Part shown: one piece after another, positions 23,371-29,455 of the stretch
Position numbering within the stretch: position 1 is the first letter of the stretch
How the letters are laid out: each line of letters starts with the position of its first letter
Assembly: GCA_003519585.1 (NCBI GenBank)
Contig: DOWL01000230.1
Span: 314-29,768, forward strand
Length of the DNA stretch: 29,455 bases
Direction of reading: 5' to 3'
Source of the DNA: Nocardioides sp.
GTDB taxonomy: Bacteria > Actinomycetota > Actinomycetes > Propionibacteriales > Nocardioidaceae
Notes under the pieces: model-generated
Database searches by the model: none
What the model saw: the letters and a program-made list of their open reading frames with translations, nothing else
What the model was told of the DNA's origin: nothing
Position numbers and translations under genes: made by a program

Positions 23371-24069
23371 GTGGCAGCCCGCGCGTTCGACCGTTCGGAG
23401 CGGCCCTCGCAGGCGGTCGAGGACTACGTGAAGGCGATCTATGCCCTCGGCGAGCGAGGCGGTCAGGTCACCAGCAGCATGCTCGTCAACGAACTCGGCG
23501 TCCGGCCCTCGTCGGTGTCGGCGATGCTGGCCCGGCTCCGCGATCTCGACCTGGTCAGCCACCGCCCATACTCCGCGGTCTCGCTCAGCCCGTCGGGCGT
23601 CGACCTGGCCCTACGGGTGATCCGGCGGCGCCGGCTCATCGAGGCCTTCCTCGTCGACACGCTCGACTACGCCTGGCACGAGGTCGAGCACGAGGCAGAA
23701 GTGCTCAGCCGCGCCGCTTCAGACTCACTCATCGACCGGATCTCCGAGCGGCTCGGACACCCGGTGGTCGATCCGCACGGTGACCCGATCCCCGACCTGG
23801 ACGGCCATATCCACGCGACGCGCGCGGAGGTGCTCTCCACTCTCGAGGTCGGTGCGTTGGGCCGGCTGGCTCGGGTGTGGAACGGCGACCCCGAGGTGCT
23901 CCGCTACCTCGACGGCTGTGGCATCCAGCTCGGCGACCGGATCGAGGTGTTGCGCCGGGAACCGTACGGCGGCCTGATCGTGATCCGCGTCGGTGAGCCG
24001 AAGGACGGACGGATCCAGGCCTTCGGTAACGGCCTGGCCGAGATGCTCTCCGTGGAGCTGGACCCGTGA
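23371..24069 (+). CDS. DtxR-family regulator (SirR/MntR-like) with altered metal ligands
   Basis: 232 aa from GTG 23371. An N-terminal winged helix (residues ~13-75, VTSSMLVNELGVRPSSVSAM), a dimerisation domain to ~145 (ending DPHGDPIP, the family signature), and a C-terminal FeoA/SH3-like domain (~155-232) match mycobacterial SirR-type proteins. A gap-free alignment from memory with C. diphtheriae DtxR over residues 74-124 shows ligands changed: His79 is Arg87, His98 is Glu106, Cys102 is Glu110, Glu105 is Ser113, His106 is Arg114; only Glu83 (Glu91) is kept. The MntR Glu11 position is Lys21. His103 and His107 could serve as shifted ligands. It overlaps a small membrane-protein gene and precedes mntH, so control of manganese uptake is likely, but the sensing mode is uncertain. 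Confidence 0.9.
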   Translation: MAARAFDRSERPSQAVEDYVKAIYALGERGGQVTSSMLVNELGVRPSSVSAMLARLRDLDLVSHRPYSAVSLSPSGVDLALRVIRRRRLIEAFLVDTLDYAWHEVEHEAEVLSRAASDSLIDRISERLGHPVVDPHGDPIPDLDGHIHATRAEVLSTLEVGALGRLARVWNGDPEVLRYLDGCGIQLGDRIEVLRREPYGGLIVIRVGEPKDGRIQAFGNGLAEMLSVELDP

Positions 24070-24311
24070 GTGACTCAGCAGTCGTGCTGATGGTCCTCGG
24101 GCTCGTGGGGCTGATGGAGTTCGGCTGCCTGTGGTTCTCTGCGCGCTACGTCCGGACGGCGCACGATCTCAGCGTGCTCGAGCGCACCCTGAGTGCCGGT
24201 CACCAGCACCGGCTACAACTGTGGTGGCGGTTCGCTCCTCTGGGCGTCACGCTCTCCGCAGTCTGTCTGGTCGCCGGCCTGGTCGTCGCCCTCGGCTCCC
24301 TGCCCGTATGA
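24066..24311 (+). CDS. Small two-span membrane protein between dtxR-like and mntH
   Basis: 81 aa from a GTG at 24066 overlapping the DtxR stop as GTGA. Two hydrophobic segments are clear: residues ~5-24 (VVLMVLGLVGLMEFGCLWF) and ~56-79 (LGVTLSAVCLVAGLVVALGS). A basic/His-containing loop (GHQHRLQLWWR) lies between them. The family is not recognised. Its place inside a regulator-transporter operon suggests a role linked to metal transport, which is inference only. Confidence 0.75.
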   Translation: MSDSAVVLMVLGLVGLMEFGCLWFSARYVRTAHDLSVLERTLSAGHQHRLQLWWRFAPLGVTLSAVCLVAGLVVALGSLPV

Positions 24312-24324
24312 CCGCGCCTCAAGC

Positions 24325-25587
24325 ATGACCGCGCCCCTCGCGGGCGCAACCCTGACCGACGTACGGCTCCGCGGCCGGTGGCCGACCGCGCTGCTGGTCT
24401 TCGGGCCCGCGTTCGTCACCTCCGTGGCGTACGTCGACCCGGGGAACTTCGCCACGAACTTCGCCGCGGGTGCGCAGTACGGCTACCTGTTGGTGTGGGT
24501 CATCGTCATGTCGAACCTGATGGCCATGGTGGTGCAGTACCTGTCTTCGAAGCTCGGCCTGGCGACCGGCCGGAGCCTCCCCGAGATGTGCCGGGCGCGA
24601 CTCGGGCGACGGACGAACCTGCTGTTGTGGGTGCAGGCCGAGGCGGTGGCGATCGCGACCGACCTGGCGGAGTTCGTCGGTGCGGCGCTGGCCCTCAACA
24701 TGATCTTCGGCATCCCGCCGCTGCAGGCCGGCCTGATCACCGCGGTCGTCGCCTTCGGCATCCTCGCGCTCGAGCAGCGTGGCTATCGCCGCTTCGAGCT
24801 GGCGATCATCGGCCTGCTCGCCGTCCTCGCGGCGGGCTTCGTCTATCTCGTGGTGGTGTCCGGTCGGCAGGACTACGACGCCCTGGCCGCGGGGCTGGTG
24901 CCGCACTTGGACGGGGTGGGCAGTCTGGGCCTGACCGTCGGCATCATCGGTGCGACAGTGATGCCGCACGCGATCTACCTGCACTCGGCGCTGCCGATCA
25001 ACCGGATCCAGGCGGTAGACGCGCACGAGCGGCAGTTGTTGCTGCGCTACAACAAGTGGGACTGCGTGATCGGGCTCGGTGCCGCGGGTTTGATCAACCT
25101 CTCGATGCTGTGCGTGGCCGCGGTGGTGCTCCATGGTGGCGATGGCACCGAGACCGGCGACCTGTCGGAGGTGCACGCATTGCTCGGTGTGCTGATCGGT
25201 CCCGGAGCCGCGCTGGCGTTCGCGGTGGCCTTGCTCGCCTCCGGTTTCTCGTCCTCGAGCGTGGGGACCTACGCCGGCCAGGTGGTGATGGCCGGATTCA
25301 CGGGCTGGCGGATCCCGCTGATGTTGCGGCGGCTGCTCACTATGCTCCCGGCCTTGGTGGTCCTCGGCCTCGAAGTCAGTCCGAGCCAGGCGCTGGTCTA
25401 CTCGCAGATCGTGCTCTCCTTCGGCATCACCTTCGCGCTCGTGCCGCTGGTGCTGTTCACGCGCGACGCCCGGCTCATGGGCGAGATGGTCAACGCGCGT
25501 CGCACGACGGTGGTGGCGGTGTTGATCACGTTGGTGATCTCGACCCTCAACGTGGTCCTGATCGGCGCCGCGGTGACCGGGGCCTGA
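24325..25587 (+). CDS. mntH: Nramp-family divalent metal (Mn2+/Fe2+) transporter, MntH
   Basis: 420 aa from ATG 24325. The Nramp metal-binding motifs are both present: DPGNFATN near residue 38 (first unwound helix) and MPHAIYLHSAL near residue 213 (sixth helix). About eleven hydrophobic spans can be counted, the norm for the family. It uses the proton gradient to import Mn2+ or Fe2+ across the cytoplasmic membrane. The ATG lies 13 bases after the small membrane-protein stop. The bases ATGACCGCGCC are repeated at 24308 and 24325, so the start region carries a short duplication; the second copy is the frame continuing into the conserved protein. Confidence 0.95.
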   Translation: MTAPLAGATLTDVRLRGRWPTALLVFGPAFVTSVAYVDPGNFATNFAAGAQYGYLLVWVIVMSNLMAMVVQYLSSKLGLATGRSLPEMCRARLGRRTNLLLWVQAEAVAIATDLAEFVGAALALNMIFGIPPLQAGLITAVVAFGILALEQRGYRRFELAIIGLLAVLAAGFVYLVVVSGRQDYDALAAGLVPHLDGVGSLGLTVGIIGATVMPHAIYLHSALPINRIQAVDAHERQLLLRYNKWDCVIGLGAAGLINLSMLCVAAVVLHGGDGTETGDLSEVHALLGVLIGPGAALAFAVALLASGFSSSSVGTYAGQVVMAGFTGWRIPLMLRRLLTMLPALVVLGLEVSPSQALVYSQIVLSFGITFALVPLVLFTRDARLMGEMVNARRTTVVAVLITLVISTLNVVLIGAAVTGA

Positions 25588-25603
25588 GGGTGGTGGTACG
25601 CTC

Positions 25604-25612
25604 GGTATGCAG
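25604..25612 (+). promoter_or_regulatory. GTATGCA site upstream of the second NHL gene
   Basis: GGTATGCAG lies 68 bases before the NHL start, just after the mntH stop, in a gap of 92 bases. It matches the GGTATRCA core at 22450 and 26960. A nearby ATGCATGC (25623-25630) adds a short palindrome. No clear -35/-10 pair was assigned. Confidence 0.4.
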
Positions 25613-25679
25613 TCGCACGCACATGCATGCTCGATCGTTGGGGCGACTGGCGCTGTCAATGGAGCGAAGGGACGTCAGG

Positions 25680-26690
25680 GTGAGCACAGCCAGCCAGCTG
25701 CGGCCCTTCGCGCTCGTCGCCGGCTGGGAGCAGCTCCCCGACGACATCGTGCACCTCGACGTCGCCGACGTCGCGGTCGATGCCGACGACAACGTCTTCG
25801 TGCTGGCCCGCAAGGAGCCTGCGGTCATCGTCTACGACGCCGACGGTCGGTTTCTCCGGACCTGGGGCGCGCAGGTGCTGAGCAACCGGCCGCACGCGAT
25901 CACGATCTCTCCCGAGGGGACCGTCTACGTCGTCGACGAGGGGAGCCACGTCGTACGCCTGTTCAGCCCGGAGGGCGGGGAGCGCGGACTGATCGGGACG
26001 CCCGGAGCGGCGTCGGAGACAGGCGTCGACAGCTCCAATCCCAGCCTCTACCACCGGATTCAGAGCATCGAGCGCGGCGCCGGGCCGTTCAACCGACCGA
26101 CCAAGGTCGCCTTCGCGCCCTCCGGGGACATCTATGTCTCCGACGGCTACGGCAACGCGCGCATCCACCAGTTCACCGGCGACGGCGTGCTCCTGAGGTC
26201 GTGGGGCGAGCCGGGTTCAGGGCCGGGCGAGTTCAACCTGCCGCACTGTGTGAGCGTGCTCAGTGATGGTCGCGTGCTGGTCTCCGACCGCGAGAACGAC
26301 CGGCTGCAGGTCTTCACACCCGAGGGCGGTTTCATCGAGGAGTGGCCCGGGCTGCAGCGACCGACCGCGACCACCATCGGCCCGGACGGCCTGGTCTACG
26401 TCTTGGAGAGTGGGTTGTGGAAGGGCGACGTCTCGATCGCCCGCGGGACGATGGAGGAGGACCTGGCGCCGCGGGTGAGCATCTTCGACGACCGCGGCAC
26501 GCTCCTCGAGCGGTGGGGCAATGTGGGCGACGACCCATGTCGCCCGGGCAACCTGGTGGCGCCTCACGGGCTGTGCATCGACTCGCGTCATCACCTCTAC
26601 ATCGCCGAGGTCACACACACCTCGCGGAGTCGACGTGGCCGTGATGCCGACGACGGCCACACCCTTCAGAAGTTCGCGCGCGTGTCATGA
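25680..26690 (+). CDS. NHL-repeat beta-propeller at the head of the amidohydrolase cluster
   Basis: 336 aa from GTG 25680, which has a purine-rich GGAGCGAAGGGA just upstream; an ATG at 25659 is the alternative. NHL blades are plain: VADVAVDADDNVFVLARKE, RPHAITISPEGTVYVVDEGS, RPTKVAFAPSGDIYVSDGYG, LPHCVSVLSDGRVLVSDREN, RPTATTIGPDGLVYVLESGL and VAPHGLCIDSRHHLYIAEV, giving six. D-G/E-x-x-H/N-x-V/I-x-x-F closes most blades. No signal peptide. It resembles bacterial propellers related to peptidylglycine alpha-amidating lyase, but enzyme activity cannot be claimed. A 78-aa gene follows after 7 bases. Confidence 0.87.
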   Translation: MSTASQLRPFALVAGWEQLPDDIVHLDVADVAVDADDNVFVLARKEPAVIVYDADGRFLRTWGAQVLSNRPHAITISPEGTVYVVDEGSHVVRLFSPEGGERGLIGTPGAASETGVDSSNPSLYHRIQSIERGAGPFNRPTKVAFAPSGDIYVSDGYGNARIHQFTGDGVLLRSWGEPGSGPGEFNLPHCVSVLSDGRVLVSDRENDRLQVFTPEGGFIEEWPGLQRPTATTIGPDGLVYVLESGLWKGDVSIARGTMEEDLAPRVSIFDDRGTLLERWGNVGDDPCRPGNLVAPHGLCIDSRHHLYIAEVTHTSRSRRGRDADDGHTLQKFARVS

Positions 26691-26697
26691 TGCCGCG

Positions 26698-26934
26698 ATG
26701 AGCGAGCGTCTCCCGCCGCCCAGGACGCTCGGGCCCGACTCCGAATTGCCCCTTCAGTACCCCCTCTCGGCACTCGAGTCCGACGAGGCGTGGTACGTCG
26801 TGGTCCAGGGCCGCGCCGAGGACTGGCTGGCTCGGTTCGAGAAGGGTCCGGGCTTCGATGCGCGCGAGTGGGCCACCGCCATGGCACACACCTTCAACAC
26901 CCGCCTGCTGGCGCAGATCGAGGCGCCCGACTGA
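26698..26934 (+). CDS. 78-aa protein of unknown function
   Basis: ATG at 26698, 7 bases after the NHL stop, so probably co-transcribed with it. The protein is soluble and moderately acidic, with a Pro-rich start (ERLPPPRTLGP) and a helical second half (WYVVVQGRAEDWLARFE, then FDAREWATAMAHTFNTRLL). It has no cysteine and no recognised motif. Size and Trp/aromatic content look like a genuine accessory protein rather than a chance frame. A role as a partner of the propeller or of the amidohydrolases is possible but unsupported. Confidence 0.65.
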   Translation: MSERLPPPRTLGPDSELPLQYPLSALESDEAWYVVVQGRAEDWLARFEKGPGFDAREWATAMAHTFNTRLLAQIEAPD

Positions 26935-26959
26935 CCTGTCCCGTTCATCCGCCAGCGAC

Positions 26960-26990
26960 GGTATACAACGGCATGCCGCCGAGGTACGAT
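26960..26990 (+). promoter_or_regulatory. Candidate promoter and GntR operator of the amidohydrolase genes
   Basis: GGTATACAAC (26960-26969) is an exact copy of the sequence before formaldehyde dehydrogenase. TATACA (26962-26967) followed by 17 bases and TACGAT (26985-26990) makes a fair -35/-10 pair, so the motif again overlaps the -35, as at 22453. The first amidohydrolase ATG is 80 bases downstream of the -10, giving a leader of roughly 70 bases with no clear gene. Confidence 0.55.
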
Positions 26991-27070
26991 GCGGTGACGC
27001 GCGACACCGTGGACGCATCCGAGACCGGCTCGGCCCACCGTCGCGGCGAGGCTTTGGAGGCGCAGGCCAG

Positions 27071-28225
27071 ATGTCGGTGCAGACCCGTGAGCAGAGCGAG
27101 ACACGGCGGCAGAAGCTGGACGACGTGCTCGTCGTGGACACCGACGTCCACGTCTACGAACTGCCGAAGGACCTCATCGACTACATCGACATGCCCTGGC
27201 AGGTCGCGCTGGAGCAGGTGAAGGACCGGTCGGGCAACTTCATCCCGGCGTTCGCGCCCGGCGCCAGCGGCTTCAGCTTCGGCCCGATCTGGCCCACGAG
27301 CCACGAGTCGGATCGCATCGTCCGGACGCCGGAGGCCATGCGCGAGGAGTTGACGAACATCAACGTCGACATCGGCATCCTGTTCCCCAACAACCTCCTC
27401 AAGCTCCCGACGCTGACCGACGACGAGTACGCCGCGGCGCTGACAAGGGCGTACAACGCCTGGCTGGCCGACACGTGGTGCCTGCCCGACCAGGGGCTGC
27501 TCGGGGTGCTGTGCGCCTGCCCGCACGCGCCCGATGACACCGCGGCCGAGATCCGGAAGTACGCCAAGCATCCGGGGATGGTCGGGGTTTACCTGCCTAG
27601 CGCCGCGGTCGACCCACTGTGGGGGAGTCGGAAGTACGACCCGATCTACGAGGCCTGCGAGGAGGCCGACTTCGCGGTGCTGTTGCACAGTGTCGGCATC
27701 GTGCACCCGGCGTACCCGTTCAACACCCACGGGTTCACCAGCGGGTTCGCGCGGCACGCGACCTCGCACACGTTCTCGATGATGGCCAACCTCGTCGACA
27801 TGATCTCCACCGGCGTGCCAGAGCGGTTCCCCAAGCTCCGGATCGCGTTCACTGAGGCGGGGGTCGCCTGGGTCCCGTTCCTGATGATGCGGATGGACCG
27901 GATCTACCGTGAGCGCCGCCACGAAGTGCCGTTCCTGACCAAGCCGCCCAGCGAGTACATGACCAGCTTCTACTACGCCACGCAGCCGATCGAGGAGCCG
28001 CAGAACCTTCGCGACCTGGTCACGCTGGTCGACCTCTACCAGGGCGACACGCAGACGATCTTCGCCTCGGACTGGCCGCACCACGACTTCGACCACCCCA
28101 ACAAGATCTTCCAGGCGCCCTTCTCCGACGACGTCAGGCGCAAGATCTTCGGCGAGAACGCCCTGCGCCTGCTCAACCTCGACGCGAACGGTCAGCGGCT
28201 CGGCCTCTCGTCTGCGCCCAGCTGA
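27071..28225 (+). CDS. Amidohydrolase-2 family metal-dependent hydrolase or decarboxylase
   Basis: 384 aa from ATG 27071 with GGAGG about 15 bases upstream. It has the TIM-barrel fold of the ACMSD-like amidohydrolase-2 family. Metal-site residues are in place: VVDTDVHVYE (Asp23, Asp25, His27, here DxDxH in place of HxH), LLHSVGIVHP (His206), FTEAGVAWVPF (Glu262) and ASDWPHHDFDHP (Asp334, with His337/His338). Family members decarboxylate or hydrolyse aromatic and heterocyclic acids with one Zn or Mn ion; the substrate here is unknown. Next to it is a close but degenerate paralogue and, after that, a Rieske ferredoxin, suggesting an aromatic degradation pathway. Confidence 0.9.
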   Translation: MSVQTREQSETRRQKLDDVLVVDTDVHVYELPKDLIDYIDMPWQVALEQVKDRSGNFIPAFAPGASGFSFGPIWPTSHESDRIVRTPEAMREELTNINVDIGILFPNNLLKLPTLTDDEYAAALTRAYNAWLADTWCLPDQGLLGVLCACPHAPDDTAAEIRKYAKHPGMVGVYLPSAAVDPLWGSRKYDPIYEACEEADFAVLLHSVGIVHPAYPFNTHGFTSGFARHATSHTFSMMANLVDMISTGVPERFPKLRIAFTEAGVAWVPFLMMRMDRIYRERRHEVPFLTKPPSEYMTSFYYATQPIEEPQNLRDLVTLVDLYQGDTQTIFASDWPHHDFDHPNKIFQAPFSDDVRRKIFGENALRLLNLDANGQRLGLSSAPS

Positions 28226-28227
28226 CC

Positions 28228-28241
28228 CGGCCGGAAGGCCG
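28228..28241 (+). other. Short GNRA-loop hairpin between the two amidohydrolase genes
   Basis: CGGCC-GGAA-GGCCG makes a 5-bp all-GC stem closed by a GGAA tetraloop immediately after the first amidohydrolase stop. It is in a 55-base gap. No T-run follows, so it is more likely an mRNA-stability or partial attenuation element than a full terminator. Confidence 0.4.
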
Positions 28242-28280
28242 AACCCACCCCAGTCCACCGCGGAACCCGTAGGAGCGCAC

Positions 28281-29387
28281 ATGTCCGTCACCGAACCACG
28301 CCCCGATGACCAGTTGACCGTGGATGCCAGCGTGCACGTCCAGGAGACTCCGCTCGATCTCCTGCCCTACTGCGACGAGGCTTGGCGTCCGGCACTCCAG
28401 GCGATTGCCGACAACGCGAAGACCGCAGGCGTCGGCTCCGAGCTCTGGCCGCCCGGCGGCGGTGACGAACCGGCTGCCACGTCGCCCGACGAACTGCGCG
28501 TACACCTCACAGAGCGTGGCGTCGACCTCGCGATCCTCTGCCCCACCGCGTTGCAGAAGCTCTCGATGGTTCCGCAGGCGGAGTTCGCCTCGGCCCTCGC
28601 CCGCGCGTACAACGCCTGGCTCGTCGACACCTGGCTCCGGCCCGAGCTGGGGTTGCTCGGCTGCCTGATCGCCTCGCCCCAGGCGCCGGCCGACACCGCC
28701 GCCGAGATCGAGAAGTACGCCGGACACCCGGGGGTCGTCGGCGTCTATCTGCCGGGTGCCGCGGTGGACCCGCTGTGGGGCCACCGCAAATACGACCCGA
28801 TCCTGCGTGCGGCCGAGGCTGCCGGGCTGCCGGTGCTGCTCAACAGCGTCGAGGTGATGCACCCGGTCTTCCCGTTCAACACCCACGGCTTCGACACTGT
28901 CCTGGCGCGGTTCACGACCTCCGATCCGTTCGCGATGATGGTCAACCTCATCGACATGATCACCACCGGGGTGCCGGCCCGCTTCCCGGAGCTGCGGGTG
29001 GGGGTGTTGGGCGCCGGCGTGACCTGGATGCCGTTCCTGAGTCTGCGCCTCGACAAGGTCTACCTGGAGAAGCGGCGGGAGGTGCCGTTCCTTGCCGAGC
29101 GCCCCAGCCACTACCTCAAGGGCTACTTCTACGGCACGTTCCCGCTCGAGGAGGCCGGCGATCCGAAGGACTTCGTGACCCTGGTCGACCTCTTCGACGG
29201 CGAGAACGCGACCGTGTTCGCGTCCGGCTGGCCCGGAGCTGGGCACGATGACCCCGCCCAGATCCGGACGCTGCCGTTCTCGGACGAGGCGAAGCAGAAG
29301 ATCCTCGGCGGCAACGCGCTGCGGCTCTTCGGGATCGACGCCGACGGTCGGCGTACGTCGTTGTCGCAGGGGGCTGCGGCGCGGTGA
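28281..29387 (+). CDS. Amidohydrolase-2 paralogue with most metal ligands lost, probable pseudoenzyme
   Basis: 368 aa from ATG 28281 with a TAGGAG site upstream. It aligns along its whole length with the preceding protein (shared blocks include DPLWG, KYDPI, FPFNTHGF and GVP.RFP.LR). Yet at the metal and catalytic positions Asp25 is Ser17, His206 is Asn188, Glu262 is Gly244, Asp334 is Gly316 and His337 is Gly319; only His19 (equivalent to His27) and Asp15 remain. The reading frame is intact and the non-catalytic core is conserved, so it is not a decaying pseudogene. It may be a structural or regulatory partner of the active paralogue, as seen with other enzyme/pseudoenzyme pairs; that is inference. 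Its stop overlaps the next start as GTGA. Confidence 0.88.
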   Translation: MSVTEPRPDDQLTVDASVHVQETPLDLLPYCDEAWRPALQAIADNAKTAGVGSELWPPGGGDEPAATSPDELRVHLTERGVDLAILCPTALQKLSMVPQAEFASALARAYNAWLVDTWLRPELGLLGCLIASPQAPADTAAEIEKYAGHPGVVGVYLPGAAVDPLWGHRKYDPILRAAEAAGLPVLLNSVEVMHPVFPFNTHGFDTVLARFTTSDPFAMMVNLIDMITTGVPARFPELRVGVLGAGVTWMPFLSLRLDKVYLEKRREVPFLAERPSHYLKGYFYGTFPLEEAGDPKDFVTLVDLFDGENATVFASGWPGAGHDDPAQIRTLPFSDEAKQKILGGNALRLFGIDADGRRTSLSQGAAAR

Positions 29388-29455
29388 GTGAGGTGCATGT
29401 GATCGGGAAGCTGGAGGAGTTTCCCGAGGGGAGTCATCGGGTGGTGACGGTGGGG
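29384..29455 (+). CDS. Rieske-type [2Fe-2S] ferredoxin (partial, N-terminal 24 residues)
   Basis: The GTG at 29384 opens a frame that runs to the window end: MSEVHVIGKLEEFPEGSHRV followed by VTVG. This matches the start of oxygenase-type Rieske ferredoxins, where an L-x-x-x-P-E-G turn precedes the first cluster ligands (CxH), which would lie off the window. It overlaps the second amidohydrolase by 4 bases and is thus part of the same operon. A Rieske oxygenase would be expected further on. Confidence 0.6.
   Translation, partial: MSEVHVIGKLEEFPEGSHRVVTVG

Noticed and set aside
24378..26690. A 770-aa plus-strand open frame spanning mntH and the second NHL gene
   Set aside because: The first ~430 residues are an out-of-register shadow of mntH. 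The NHL protein starts at 25680 (or 25659).

Overview
The window is high-GC DNA with dense GTG starts and 4-base GTGA/ATGA gene overlaps, which fits an actinobacterium. The Huc-type hydrogenase, MarR, GntR/FCD and Rieske content suits a soil actinomycete such as a nocardioform or Nocardioides relative, but the genus cannot be fixed from the sequence alone. No insertion sequences, phage genes or CRISPR arrays were seen.

Region 1 (1-14405) is a nearly complete locus for a group 2a [NiFe] uptake hydrogenase of the Huc/HupSL type, the class known to oxidise H2 down to atmospheric levels. An AraC-family regulator, hypA and the 5' part of hypB run leftwards. From the facing side of the same intergenic region, twelve tightly packed genes run rightwards: a small helical protein in the HucM position, the small and large subunits, a maturation protease with an added C-terminal domain, a 70-aa protein, a TPR protein, a NifU-Rieske protein (HucE-like), a six-bladed NHL propeller, then hypF, hypC, hypD and hypE. 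Only hypB is cut by the window edge.

Region 2 (14483-19159) is mixed. It holds a secreted coiled-coil protein, a Phd/RelE-type toxin-antitoxin pair whose toxin carries a long C-terminal extension, tRNA-Asn(GTT), two overlapping membrane proteins divergent from a MarR regulator across a perfect 19-bp palindrome, and a small alarmone (RelA/SpoT-domain) synthetase.

Region 3 (19234-29455) looks like a catabolic locus. On the minus strand are glutathione-independent formaldehyde dehydrogenase, an NHL propeller and an SDR protein that lacks the catalytic Tyr/Lys, with a GntR/FCD regulator beside them. On the plus strand are a second NHL propeller, a 78-aa protein, two tandem amidohydrolase-2 proteins (the second has lost most metal-ligand positions) and the start of a Rieske ferredoxin. 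A GTATRCA motif recurs in the upstream regions of the dehydrogenase, the GntR gene, the second NHL gene and the first amidohydrolase, so one regulator may join both halves. Between the halves lies a DtxR-family regulator, a small membrane protein and an Nramp Mn/Fe transporter; the regulator has unusual substitutions at the family's metal ligands.

The least ordinary observations are the active/inactive-looking amidohydrolase pair, the shared GTATRCA motif, the metal-site-degenerate DtxR protein next to mntH, the SDR without YxxxK, and the 194-base overlap between the hydrogenase protease frame and a small gene.
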